DNA from: Flavobacterium sp. 123
GTDB taxonomy: Bacteria; Bacteroidota; Bacteroidia; Flavobacteriales; Flavobacteriaceae
Direction of reading: 5' to 3'
DNA: 64,000 bases
NCBI RefSeq assembly: GCF_003634825.1
Contig: NZ_RBXD01000001.1
Location: 1,448,501 to 1,512,500, forward strand
The notes below the pieces were generated by a model. The model did no database searches. It was not told the DNA's origin and was given only the letters and a program-made list of their open reading frames with translations. This document shows positions 37,459 through 46,371 of the stretch, one piece after another; the stretch's first letter is position 1; each line of letters starts with the position of its first letter. A program made the position numbers and the translations under genes.

Positions 37459-38744
37459 AAACAGCTATTGTTTGGTTCAAAACCGATTTGCGTATAACGG
37501 ATAATGAAACTTTGGTTCAAGCCATTTTTAAAAATGATCAAGTAATTCCGGTTTATTGTTTTGACGAATCTCATTATAGAACCACAAGTAATGGATTCCA
37601 AAAGACGGGAGCATTTAGAGCCCAATTTATAATAGAATCATTAATTGATTTAGACAATAGTTTAAGAGAATTAGGTTCAAGCTTACTTGTTGTAAAAGGC
37701 AAACCCGAAATAGAACTACCTAAAATTGTAAAACAATACAATGCTAAAAGCGTATATGCAAAAAGAGAAGTTGCTTATGAAGAAAAGCAAACAGAAGCCT
37801 TGGTGAAAACCGAACTTTGGAAGCTTCAATGTGAATTGTTAACCTTCAGTACAAGCACGTTGTTTCATGCCGAAGATTTGCCTTTTTCTATAAAAGATAT
37901 TCCTGATGTTTTTACCAATTTTAGAAAAAAGACCGAAAAAGAGGCAACGGTTAGAAAAGTATTTGAGAAACCAACTGCTATTATTTCGCCTGAAATTATG
38001 GATTCAAAAATTCCAACTTTATCCCAATTAGGTTTGAATACCATAGCGATTGACGATAGAGCAGCAATTTTGTTTAAAGGTGGAGAACGAGAAGCTATAA
38101 ATCGACTGAATCATTATTTTTTTGATTCTCATGCAATTGCTACTTATAAAGAAACAAGGAACGGAATGGTAGGGGCTGATTATTCTTCAAAACTATCTGC
38201 TTGGTTAGCCTTGGGATGCATTTCACCCAAGTATATTTATCAAGAGCTCAAAAAATACGAAACGCTTCACACCGCAAATGAATCAACATATTGGTTAGTG
38301 TTCGAATTATTGTGGCGGGATTATTTTCGATTTATGATGAAAAAATACCAAACAAAATTTTTTCAAAAAAAAGGAATTCAACAGAAAGATATCGGTATGA
38401 ATGCCAATAAAACACAACTTGAAAATTGGATAAATGGTACTACCGGAATTGATTTTGTTGATGCCAATATGATAGAACTTAAATTAACTGGATTTATGAG
38501 TAATCGAGGTCGTCAAAACGTTGCGAGCTATTTGTGCAACGATTTAAATCTGGATTGGCGTTTAGGAGCAAGTTATTTTGAACAGCAGTTAATTGACTAT
38601 GATGTGTGTAGTAATTGGGGCAATTGGGCTTATTTGGCTGGAGTTGGAAATGATCCTAGGGGAAATCGCTATTTCAATATTGAAAAACAGGCAAATGATT
38701 ATGACAAAAATAAAGCATTCCGAAATTTATGGCTGACCTATTAG
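37455..38744 (+). CDS. Cryptochrome DASH
   Basis: This is a 429-residue DASH-type cryptochrome, a blue-light flavoprotein that repairs CPDs in single-stranded DNA and may signal. Motifs are AIVWFKTDLRITDNETL, the DASH stretch FRAQFIIESLIDLDNSL, PFSIKDIPDVFTNFRK, LALGCISPKYIYQELK, LLWRDYFRFM, FMSNRGRQNVASYLCNDL and WANWGNDPRGNRYF-type NWGNWAYLAGVGNDPRGNRY. Start-stop overlap (ATGA) with the preceding gene makes it the last of the operon. Its last 4 bases overlap the convergent gene at 38741-39160. Confidence 0.94.
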   Translation: MKTAIVWFKTDLRITDNETLVQAIFKNDQVIPVYCFDESHYRTTSNGFQKTGAFRAQFIIESLIDLDNSLRELGSSLLVVKGKPEIELPKIVKQYNAKSVYAKREVAYEEKQTEALVKTELWKLQCELLTFSTSTLFHAEDLPFSIKDIPDVFTNFRKKTEKEATVRKVFEKPTAIISPEIMDSKIPTLSQLGLNTIAIDDRAAILFKGGEREAINRLNHYFFDSHAIATYKETRNGMVGADYSSKLSAWLALGCISPKYIYQELKKYETLHTANESTYWLVFELLWRDYFRFMMKKYQTKFFQKKGIQQKDIGMNANKTQLENWINGTTGIDFVDANMIELKLTGFMSNRGRQNVASYLCNDLNLDWRLGASYFEQQLIDYDVCSNWGNWAYLAGVGNDPRGNRYFNIEKQANDYDKNKAFRNLWLTY

Positions 38745-39160
38745 TAGGGATTCATGCTTTTTTTATTTAATAAAATCCATTTTTTATCACTGTTTAGTTT
38801 AAAGGAGGCAATACATTCTTTATTCCATTCATGTGGTGCAATTAAGGATAAAAACTCAATTCCATCATCACCTAGATACATGTGATATATTTCTCCAATT
38901 ACAGGTTCAAATGAAAATTTAGCATTGTAAACAATCTCGTTCCATTTGTATTCTTCCATTAATTTTTGGTATTCAGATTTAAGTTCATTGAACTTATTTT
39001 CGAATTCTTTATTGATGTTATGAATTCCTCTTACTTTCCATGCTGTTACATCATCCGCTTTTATTACAGGCGCACCTATATTAGTCGCATAAGGCAATAA
39101 ATTTGAGTTGTAGCCATCTTCTTCTGAATAAACCACATTGTCTGGTTTTTGCTTTTCCAT
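38741..39160 (-). CDS. DUF2452 family protein
   Basis: This 139-residue cytoplasmic protein is of the DUF2452 type. It opens KPDNVVYSEEDGYNSNLLPYATNIGAPVI, continues with a helical region (EFENKFNELKSEYQKLMEEYKW), and ends with a beta-rich part (FEPVIGEIYHMYLGDDGIEFLSLIAPHEW). No function is known for the family; old annotations as GTP-binding have no visible P-loop support here. Its 3-prime end overlaps that of the DASH gene by 4 bases. A -7-like TAAATTTG lies upstream on the minus strand at 39223-39230. Confidence 0.75.
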   Translation of the reverse strand: MEKQKPDNVVYSEEDGYNSNLLPYATNIGAPVIKADDVTAWKVRGIHNINKEFENKFNELKSEYQKLMEEYKWNEIVYNAKFSFEPVIGEIYHMYLGDDGIEFLSLIAPHEWNKECIASFKLNSDKKWILLNKKSMNPY

Positions 39161-39222
39161 GTGTAGGTGTTGGTAGGTAAGTTGTGTTTTCTATTTGAAT
39201 AGAAAATGTATTAATTAAAGCT

Positions 39223-39230
39223 CAAATTTA
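39223..39230 (-). promoter_or_regulatory. Putative -7 element of the DUF2452 gene
   Basis: TAAATTTG on the minus strand, about 63 bases upstream of ATG 39160. No TTG at suitable spacing was found. Confidence 0.3.
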
Positions 39231-39385
39231 CAATAATATTATTTTATATCATAAGTGCTCCATAAAAGCTAATTAAATAATTCGAATTTGGTACCAATTA
39301 ATTTGAAGTTATATTCCAAAGGGATTTTGTTTGTAGTTTTTTGTATCAAAGTATCCTAATTTAGCTCGCCGGAATTATTTTTTTT
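39231..39385. other. Centre of a divergent intergenic region, nothing recognised
   Basis: Between the DUF2452 gene and the acyltransferase gene (311 bases in all) only the two -7-like elements on either side stand out. No RNA, repeat or ORF was seen in this middle part. Confidence 0.4.
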
Positions 39386-39393
39386 TATATTTG
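39386..39393 (+). promoter_or_regulatory. Putative -7 element of the acyltransferase gene
   Basis: TATATTTG, 78 bases upstream of ATG 39472. No clear TTG was seen. Confidence 0.35.
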
Positions 39394-39471
39394 TTTTTAA
39401 CAGGAATCTTGCGTTTATGAATAGAATTTCTGCAAGAAACATTCACATATAAAGTAACTTTTTTTAAAAAA

Positions 39472-40536
39472 ATGGAAAAAACAAGGAATTACGGATTGGA
39501 TATTTTGAGAGTATTAGCCTGCTATTTTGTTATTCAAATACACACTGGAGAATTTTATTATATAGGTGCGGATGGTACGGTGTTGCCTGGTGATTCTCCT
39601 TTTTGGGTAGGAATTCTGAACTCTTTATTGCGAACTTCTGTTCCTTTGTTTGTTATGACTTCTGGTTTTTTTCTTTTGCCAATAAAAGAAGATTTAAATG
39701 TGTTTTTTAAGAAACGATTCACACGAGTTGTCATTCCATTTGTCGTTTGGTGTGCTTTATATGCTATTTATTGGGCTCTATTGGGAAAAACTACTTGGAC
39801 ACAGGCGTTCCAGAACATAGTGCATATTCCTGTTAACTTTGGAACTGAGATAGGGCATCTTTGGTATGTTTATATGCTTATCGGACTTTATTTGTTTGTT
39901 CCATTAATTTCACCTTGGGTTGCAACTGCTTCGCGCAAAAGTATGGAATTGTATCTGGCACTATTTGCATTTGCCATGTGTGTTCCTTTTATACATCAAG
40001 TTTTTCCTGAAATTTTAGGTGAATGTTGGTGGAATAGAACTCCTATGCTTTACTATTTTTCTGGCTTATTGGGCTATATGATTTTAGCGGCTTACATACG
40101 AAAGTATATGTTGGAAAATAAAACTTGGCATTTTCTTCTTGGAATAGCATTAATCCTTGTTGGCTATGCTATTACTGCAGGAGTATTTATTTATAGATTG
40201 GATTCAAAATATATTTGGGATTTAGAATTGAGTTGGGGGTTTGATACTATCAATGTTGCTATGATGACTTTTGGTGTGTTTTTATTATTGAAAAATGTAT
40301 CTTTCAATAATCCTTCTTCTGCTATGGTTAAGATTTTGGTAGATATTTCTCAAAAAAGCTATGGAATTTATTTATTGCATATCATGGTGTTAAATTTTTT
40401 CCACGACCAACTTGACACTAAGATTGATTTTGTCGTAATCAAGATTCCTGTAATTGCAATTTGCTCATTCATTACATCTTATGTAATTATAAAATTATTG
40501 TCTTATTTGCCAAAGAGTAAATATATAGTGGGATAA
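39472..40536 (+). CDS. Acyltransferase-3 family membrane protein
   Basis: This is a 354-residue integral membrane acyltransferase with about ten transmembrane helices, of the OatA/WecH kind, which O-acylate surface polysaccharides or peptidoglycan. The N-terminus NYGLDILRVLACYFVIQIHTGEFYY carries the conserved His24 expected in the active site. The motif WVGILNSLLRTSVPLFVMTSGFFLLP is typical, as is GIYLLHIMVLNFF near the C-terminus. No extracytoplasmic SGNH domain is fused. It is a single-gene unit with its own terminator. The acceptor molecule is unknown. Confidence 0.88.
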   Translation: MEKTRNYGLDILRVLACYFVIQIHTGEFYYIGADGTVLPGDSPFWVGILNSLLRTSVPLFVMTSGFFLLPIKEDLNVFFKKRFTRVVIPFVVWCALYAIYWALLGKTTWTQAFQNIVHIPVNFGTEIGHLWYVYMLIGLYLFVPLISPWVATASRKSMELYLALFAFAMCVPFIHQVFPEILGECWWNRTPMLYYFSGLLGYMILAAYIRKYMLENKTWHFLLGIALILVGYAITAGVFIYRLDSKYIWDLELSWGFDTINVAMMTFGVFLLLKNVSFNNPSSAMVKILVDISQKSYGIYLLHIMVLNFFHDQLDTKIDFVVIKIPVIAICSFITSYVIIKLLSYLPKSKYIVG

Positions 40537-40560
40537 AATTTTTACTACTATTATAAAACA

Positions 40561-40595
40561 AAAAAACATTCCTTGATTTGAGGAATGTTTTTTTG
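40561..40595 (+). terminator. Bidirectional terminator, acyltransferase gene and response regulator gene
   Basis: AAAAAACATTCCT pairs with AGGAATGTTTTTT around a 7-base loop. A and T runs flank both sides, so it suits both convergent genes. Confidence 0.9.
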
Positions 40596-40613
40596 TTTTC
40601 GATTAAAAAGTAT

Positions 40614-41003
40614 TTATTTTTCAGCAATTGACTTTATATCGTCCACACTAATCGGTTTTGATATATAATCAAATATTTCAAAGGTTTTTGATTTTGTTTT
40701 GTCTTCTGGTGCGATAGAAGAACTTACAATATAAATAGCAATTTTTTTATTGATTTTAGAATTTACACCTTTCATTTCTTCCATAAATTCCCATCCGTCC
40801 ATAACTGGCATATTTACATCCAATAGAATAATATCAGGAAGTAATTCCTCGTCATTTAGTACGTTATTCAATGCATTTATTGCTTCTTGTCCATTTTTGA
40901 AAGAAGCTTTATCTGAAAACATTTCAGATTTTTTGATTAATTTATCGATTATTATTTGGTAAATGGCATCATCATCTACAATCCATATTTTCTTTTTTTT
41001 CAT
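40614..41003 (-). CDS. Single-domain response regulator
   Basis: This is a 129-residue CheY-like receiver with no output domain. Asp10-Asp12 form the acidic pocket, the phosphoacceptor is Asp62 in LLDVNMPVMDGW, a Ser stretch (VSSSIAP) replaces the switch Thr/Ser, and Lys116 is in YISKP. It overlaps the upstream histidine kinase gene by 4 bases, so it is very probably the kinase's partner. With no DNA-binding domain it must act by protein contact or in a phosphorelay. Confidence 0.92.
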   Translation of the reverse strand: MKKKKIWIVDDDAIYQIIIDKLIKKSEMFSDKASFKNGQEAINALNNVLNDEELLPDIILLDVNMPVMDGWEFMEEMKGVNSKINKKIAIYIVSSSIAPEDKTKSKTFEIFDYISKPISVDDIKSIAEK

Positions 41004-43837
41004 TTTAAATAAATTTTAAATGTTGTGCCTTCATTAAGTTGGCTTTCCACATTAATTTCACCGCCCATCGCCTCAACTTGATTTCTGGTTATAAAAAGGC
41101 CTATTCCTCTTGAATCTGGATTGTTGTTGAATGTTTTGTAAAGTCCAAAAATTTTATCTTTATTTTTTTTCAAGTCAATTCCGATTCCATTGTCAGAAAC
41201 CTCTAGAACCTCTGTGTTATTTTCATTAGACCAATTTATTGTTATCATTGGTTTTCTTTCAGGATGTCTGTATCGAATGGCATTTGAAATTAAATTATAA
41301 AGAATACTCTCTAGATATGCTGGATTATAATTTATAGTTAAATCATCTGGAATGTTTTTTATAATCGTTGTTTCGCTTAGTAATATTTGTTCGGAGACAA
41401 CATTTTTAGCGTTGTCTATATATTTGTTTAGGTTTAATGGTTTTGTAACCAGAGTTATATTTGTATTTATATTAATTACTTCATTTAGATGGTCCATTGT
41501 TTCGCTAAGTGATGTAGTAACTGTTTTTAATAGTTGCATCATTTCGTCTTGTTCCTCTTCTGTATCGGCGAACTCTAACAAAGATACGATAGACTCAATG
41601 TTACTGGTGTGAGATCTTAAATTATGTGAAATAATATACGAAAAATTTAACAATCTTTTGTTTTGTTCCGTTACTAATTTGAAGGAATTATTTAAGTCTT
41701 CCTCTGCTATTTTCATATTAGTAATATCAATCATTATACCGCGTAAACCAACTCCTTTGTTGTTTCCAAAAACAAAGTTAATAATATCTCTTATCCAAAT
41801 TATTTTTCCGCTTATAGAAATCATTCTGTATTCAAGAATTCGATTTTCTTGTTTGATATCCGCAGCATGACTAGTGGCTAAAACCCAATTTTTATCTTCA
41901 GGATGTAAATGATCTTCCCAAAAATAGGGGATTGTTTTCCATTCTTCGGCGCTATATCCTAAAATAGATTCTACTTTTTCACTAACAAAAGTAACTTGAT
42001 TGCTATCCAAGCTATATTCCCAAACGATTCCATCGATGGTATTAATTATAGCTTCTATTTTTTCTTGTGAGTCGAGAATAATTTTTTCGGTAGCTTTTCG
42101 CTCTGTAATATCTTCGGTTGAAAGTATGATTCTTTCTAAAGATTCTTCATAGCCTTGAATTACATTCCATCTTAAATTGATGTCACGGTATTCACCATCC
42201 ATCGTTTTAATTCTAGAATCAATATTAAAGGTTTTATCACCTTGAGAAATGGCAACTAATTGTTTTTTTACATCGTCGAAAGCTGAAATATCAATTAAAT
42301 TAGGTAGGTTTTTTATTAACGATTTTTTACTTTTTGCTTTGTGAAGTTTTAGACATTCACAATTAACATCAATGATTTTAAGAGATGAAATACATTTAAA
42401 TACTTCTTCAGGATTTTCATTCAGGTATGAATAAACCATTTCAGGATCTTGATTCATCAAATTTAATTCCTCAAGATACTTTTTAATTCCAGAAAAGTCT
42501 TCTTCCCATAATGGTAATGTTGAATTTTCAAAAAGTGTTTTGAATCGCGTTTCACTTTTTTCAATTAAAGCTAGTGCTTCTTTCTTTAAAGTGATGTCTT
42601 TTATAAAAATTATATTTGATGTAGGTTTCTGATTTTTTTTCCAAAGAGGAGAAATGCTTATGTTAACCCAAATCGTTTTGCCAGATTTTGTAATAAATCT
42701 TTTTTCAGCTGTGTGCTCCTTAATTTTTCCAGAATTAAGATTTTTTAGTTGTTTTAGAATTCCTTCTTTGTCATCAGGATGAGTTGAAAACGTAATATTT
42801 TTGTTTAGTAATTCTTCTTTGCTATAACCAATCATTTCACAATATTTGTCATTGACATTAATGTGGTTTCCGTTAATAGCATCAACAATAATAAATCCTA
42901 CAGTGGCTTGTTCAAAAATAGCCTGAAACTGCATTTCGTTTTTTAATAAAGTGTCTAATTGATTGTTAACCAAAAGCTGAAGCTCTTCTGGTTTTTTTAA
43001 CAGCTTAGTGGTTAAGATAGCAAATAAAATAGATGAAATTGTGCCAACAAATAAGCTTAAAAAAGTTAGTGGGTAAATTCCATACGGTTCTTTTGAGATC
43101 AAATAAAGTTTCCATTCGCTATTAGGCATGGAGTAAGTAACATAATGATCTTTTGACAGGTTTATTTTATAAGGTTTAAAAAAAATGTCACTGTTAGTAA
43201 CGGGATTTTTTCTTGAAAACTGAAAAAGGTATTTGTCAGTATCAATAGCATCGATTTTAGCTACTTTTAATAAGGACTCGAATTTAACAATTAAAGAAGT
43301 AAAACCCCAAAATTCTCTTTTTTTGTATACAGGTAATCGTATAATAATTCCAACACCTCCTTGTTTTAGGTTAAATGGTCCGTCGAAATGAATTTTACTG
43401 TTTTTGTTAGTCTTAAAATCTTGCCCTTTCAAAGAAGCTGATTTTAAAAGGTTTAAATTCAATGCTTTTTCATTCCCTTTTAAAGGATAAATATATTTAA
43501 TAATTCCATTAGGAGCTAATTGAACGGTATTGATGAGTGGATAGTTGTCTAAAATCTCTTTACTTGTAGTTTCAAAATCTTCAGGAATGCCTTTGTCGTT
43601 AATTGTAAGTGCAAGTTCAAAGGATGACAAGTACGTTTCGCGAAGTGATTTTTCGATATTCTGATGAATGTCTTTTAAAATTACGTTCATCTTGTTTTCT
43701 TCATTCTCGCGCAAGATATTTTGTCGTATCTCACTAACATAGACAGTTGCTATAAAAAGCAATACAAATACTACAAAACCGGCTATTTTGGGTTTAATGA
43801 TAAACCAATCGACAAATTTTGCCCATTTTTTTTTCAT
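41000..43837 (-). CDS. CHASE-PAS sensor histidine kinase
   Basis: This is a 945-residue inner-membrane kinase. TM1 (about 18-35) and TM2 (about 254-279) bound an extracytoplasmic CHASE domain, with NTVQLAPNGIIKYIYPLKGNE and the SLIVKFESLL end. Three PAS/PAC units follow in the cytoplasm (about 303-415, 425-575, 585-705). The H-box is ISHNLRSHTSNIESI with His738, then N-box ISNAIRYRHPERKP, G1 VSDNGIGID and G2 DSRGIGLFITRNQVEAMGG. CHASE domains bind small ligands such as cytokinin-like molecules or peptides; the ligand here is unknown. The stop overlaps the start of the response regulator gene. Confidence 0.93.
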   Translation of the reverse strand: MKKKWAKFVDWFIIKPKIAGFVVFVLLFIATVYVSEIRQNILRENEENKMNVILKDIHQNIEKSLRETYLSSFELALTINDKGIPEDFETTSKEILDNYPLINTVQLAPNGIIKYIYPLKGNEKALNLNLLKSASLKGQDFKTNKNSKIHFDGPFNLKQGGVGIIIRLPVYKKREFWGFTSLIVKFESLLKVAKIDAIDTDKYLFQFSRKNPVTNSDIFFKPYKINLSKDHYVTYSMPNSEWKLYLISKEPYGIYPLTFLSLFVGTISSILFAILTTKLLKKPEELQLLVNNQLDTLLKNEMQFQAIFEQATVGFIIVDAINGNHINVNDKYCEMIGYSKEELLNKNITFSTHPDDKEGILKQLKNLNSGKIKEHTAEKRFITKSGKTIWVNISISPLWKKNQKPTSNIIFIKDITLKKEALALIEKSETRFKTLFENSTLPLWEEDFSGIKKYLEELNLMNQDPEMVYSYLNENPEEVFKCISSLKIIDVNCECLKLHKAKSKKSLIKNLPNLIDISAFDDVKKQLVAISQGDKTFNIDSRIKTMDGEYRDINLRWNVIQGYEESLERIILSTEDITERKATEKIILDSQEKIEAIINTIDGIVWEYSLDSNQVTFVSEKVESILGYSAEEWKTIPYFWEDHLHPEDKNWVLATSHAADIKQENRILEYRMISISGKIIWIRDIINFVFGNNKGVGLRGIMIDITNMKIAEEDLNNSFKLVTEQNKRLLNFSYIISHNLRSHTSNIESIVSLLEFADTEEEQDEMMQLLKTVTTSLSETMDHLNEVININTNITLVTKPLNLNKYIDNAKNVVSEQILLSETTIIKNIPDDLTINYNPAYLESILYNLISNAIRYRHPERKPMITINWSNENNTEVLEVSDNGIGIDLKKNKDKIFGLYKTFNNNPDSRGIGLFITRNQVEAMGGEINVESQLNEGTTFKIYLK

Positions 43838-43877
43838 GCGTCATTAGTTGTTTATATGGTAGGCTTGGGACCAAAGA

Positions 43878-43885
43878 CAAAAATA
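43878..43885 (-). promoter_or_regulatory. Putative -7 element of the histidine kinase gene
   Basis: TATTTTTG on the minus strand, 40 bases before ATG 43837. The nearest TTG is 14 bases away, shorter than usual. Confidence 0.4.
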
Positions 43886-44057
43886 AATTTTATTAGAATC
43901 AAAACATTATAAATACGGTTAAATCAAAATTTTTGATTGCTTGCTTAAAATTAGCAGTCATTAGTGGTATAAAATTCGTTTTTATTAAGAATTGTTTAAT
44001 AAAGTTATGAGAAAACTTAATTTTTAACGAAAGTATTAAATGAGTTTAATTTTTTTG

Positions 44058-44065
44058 TATGTTTG
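44058..44065 (+). promoter_or_regulatory. -7 element of the GH97 gene promoter
   Basis: TATGTTTG, followed one base later by the 19-bp palindrome at 44067-44085. ATG 44090 is 24 bases downstream. Confidence 0.55.
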
Positions 44066-44066
44066 T

Positions 44067-44085
44067 AAGTGTAAATTAAACACTT
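44067..44085 (+). promoter_or_regulatory. Putative operator of the GH97 gene, AAGTGT-N7-ACACTT
   Basis: A perfect 6+6 palindrome with a 7-base AT spacer lies between the -7 element and the ATG, over the likely transcription start. An identical half-site pair with the same spacing sits upstream of araB at 54057-54075. The position fits a repressor. Confidence 0.65.
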
Positions 44086-44089
44086 AATT

Positions 44090-46009
44090 ATGAAAAAAAT
44101 AGTTTCAATAGCTTTGTTATGGCTTTCATTAACTTCATTTGCAGGCAATAAGCCAAGTTATTTTTTTGTTAATTCAGACAAAACTATAAAAGTTGAATTC
44201 AATTTAAACGCTAAAAAAAGCCCTTCATATTCGGTTTTTTTTAAAGGAAAATCAGTGATTAATGCATCGAATTTAGGGATTCTAAGAGAAGATGGAGATT
44301 TCTATACTAACTTAAAAATAGTAGGAGTTTCTAAGGCCAAATCAATAAAAAGCGCCTATTCAATGGTACAAGGAAAACGAAAAAACATTGAATATAAAGC
44401 CAATCAATATACTGTTAATCTAAAAAATAATCAGGGGAAATTAATGAATATCATTTTCCAATTGTCAGCTGATGGGGTGGCTTTAAGATATTATTTTCCA
44501 GAAACTTCGAAAGAAATCAAAAAAATAACGGAAGAAAAGACCATGTATAATTTTGATATTTCCACAAAGGCGTGGTTGCAACCCATGTCCAAAGCTAAAA
44601 CAGGATGGAAAGAAACAAATCCTTCTTACGAGGAACATTACGCAATGGGCGTTCCCGTAAACACAAAACCGGATATAGGGGAAGGTTGGGTTTATCCAGC
44701 TTTATTTCAAGCCAATAAAACTTGGGTTCTCATTTCAGAAGTTGGTTTACCAGTGAATTATTGCGGAAGTAGATTAGTTTATAATGATGCCTCAAAAGCA
44801 ATGCAGGTTACTTTTCCTCAAAAAGAAGAAATTTTTCCTAACGGTGCTTTGAAACCAGAATCCGTTTTGCCTTGGTATACACCTTGGCGAATTATTACCG
44901 TTGGATCTCTTAAAACAATCACCGAAAGCACATTAGGTACGGATTTAGCTGAACCATCAACGCTTACAGACACTTCTTTTATAAAAAGCGGAATTGCTTC
45001 TTGGAGTTGGGTCTTGCTGAAAGACGAATCTGTAAACTACGAAACTACACATCGATTTATTGATTATGCGGCGGCAATGAATTGGCCTTATTGCTTAATT
45101 GATGCCGATTGGGATACTAGAATTGGCTATGATAAAATGAAAGAATTAGCGGCTTACGCCAAAACTAAAAACGTAAAATTGTTAGTTTGGTACAATTCAT
45201 CAGGATCTTGGAACAGCACGGAATACCATCCTAAAAGCAAATTAATCACCCACGCAGATCGCGTTCGAGAATTTTCAATGTTGAATGAAATTGGGATTTC
45301 GGGAGTCAAAGTAGATTTTTTTGGTGGCGACGGACAATCCATGATTGCCTATTATCATGATATGCTAAAAGATGCAGGCGCTTTCAAATTATTGATTAAT
45401 TTACACGGTGCTACTTTGCCCAGAGGTTGGCAACGCACGTATCCAAATTTATTGACTACCGAAGCCGTAAAAGGATATGAATACATCACTTTCTTTCAGG
45501 ATATTGCTGATTTAGCACCTACACATTGTGCCATACTACCTTTTGCACGTAATGTTTTTGACCCAATGGATTTTACACCTATGGTGCTGGATTCTATTCC
45601 AAATATCACTCGAAAAACAACACCCGCTTTTGAATTAGCTTTGCCCGTTTTATTCTTATCTGGAATTCAACACATGGCCGAAATCCCAGAAGGAATGGCC
45701 AAAATGCCAGCTTATGTAGTTGATTATTTAAAAGATATTCCAACTAATTGGGACGATTCAAAATTCATTGAAGGATATCCAGGAAAGTATGTTGTTATGG
45801 CTAGAAAAAAAGATAATATCTGGCATATCGTTGGAATCAATGGCGAAAATACCGCTAAAACTATCGAGATTGATTTGTCCTTTGTAACAAATACAGTTGG
45901 TTTCAGCATCACGGAGAACGATAAAGGATTCCAACAACTTCCCGTGTCAAAAACCAATAAACTTACAGTAACCCTAAAACCACATGGAGGATTTGTGGTA
46001 AAAATTTAG
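44090..46009 (+). CDS. GH97 glycoside hydrolase
   Basis: This is a 639-residue exported glycosidase with a signal peptide (cleavage near TSFAG, 18-19). It has the GH97 layout: an N-terminal beta-sandwich (about 25-280), a TIM barrel (280-560) and a C-terminal beta domain. In the barrel GVKVDFFGGDGQ holds Asp409 and TEAVKGYEY holds Glu464. The interval of 55 equals that of the nucleophile and acid/base I recall for the retaining alpha-galactosidase BtGH97b, so this looks like the retaining branch rather than the inverting SusB type. It shares an operator with the arabinose genes, so beta-L-arabinopyranosidase, an activity known in GH97, is possible. Confidence 0.88.
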   Translation: MKKIVSIALLWLSLTSFAGNKPSYFFVNSDKTIKVEFNLNAKKSPSYSVFFKGKSVINASNLGILREDGDFYTNLKIVGVSKAKSIKSAYSMVQGKRKNIEYKANQYTVNLKNNQGKLMNIIFQLSADGVALRYYFPETSKEIKKITEEKTMYNFDISTKAWLQPMSKAKTGWKETNPSYEEHYAMGVPVNTKPDIGEGWVYPALFQANKTWVLISEVGLPVNYCGSRLVYNDASKAMQVTFPQKEEIFPNGALKPESVLPWYTPWRIITVGSLKTITESTLGTDLAEPSTLTDTSFIKSGIASWSWVLLKDESVNYETTHRFIDYAAAMNWPYCLIDADWDTRIGYDKMKELAAYAKTKNVKLLVWYNSSGSWNSTEYHPKSKLITHADRVREFSMLNEIGISGVKVDFFGGDGQSMIAYYHDMLKDAGAFKLLINLHGATLPRGWQRTYPNLLTTEAVKGYEYITFFQDIADLAPTHCAILPFARNVFDPMDFTPMVLDSIPNITRKTTPAFELALPVLFLSGIQHMAEIPEGMAKMPAYVVDYLKDIPTNWDDSKFIEGYPGKYVVMARKKDNIWHIVGINGENTAKTIEIDLSFVTNTVGFSITENDKGFQQLPVSKTNKLTVTLKPHGGFVVKI

Positions 46010-46017
46010 TTTTTTTA

Positions 46018-46118
46018 GGAGCTATTTCCTGCTTTACACTTCAATCTTTTTGCAATCCTGTCTGGGTAAAAAACCAGTCAGGATTACAAAAAAGGATTTC
46101 CGTTGCAATCAGGGCTAG
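46018..46118 (-). ncRNA. Structured intergenic RNA, Flavo-1-like (copy 2)
   Basis: Read on the minus strand it begins CTAGCCCTGATTGCAACGG, has ATCCTTTTTT facing AAAAAGAT, and ends AAGCAGGAAATAGCTCC. An internal hairpin pairs CAATCCTG with CAGGATTG-type arms, different in sequence from copy 1 but at the same place. It begins 9 bases after the GH97 stop, antisense to that gene. Matching ends with an unlike but paired middle suggest a conserved RNA. Confidence 0.55.
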
Positions 46119-46371
46119 GTAATCCTGCATTTCGAGGACCTTATTATTTTCTACAGTAGATTTCAATTGCTAAAAGGCTTCATGAATAAAACATCTTTTT
46201 GATAATTTGTAGTATAAATATTATTTATACATTTGATTAAAATAGATATTGACGTTTGTCAGACAAAGCGACCCAAATTAGGGATGATAAGTCGGATGGC
46301 GTCAGACATATAAACGAGTTATAGGCAATGCTAACGATAACCATTCAATACAATTTTTATATTAAACTAAT
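46119..46371. other. Intergenic stretch at the border of an accessory patch
   Basis: No gene is seen. A patch near 46255-46335 (CAGACAAAGCGACCC, GTCAGACATATAAACGAG, GTTATAGGCAATGC) is more G+C-rich than its surroundings and looks foreign, but no defined site could be named. No good promoter for the following hydrolase was found. Confidence 0.35.

Noticed and set aside
46300..46340. Integron attC-like site (GTTATAGGC near 46319)
   Set aside because: It does not fit the GTTRRRY core, and no paired inverse core was found.
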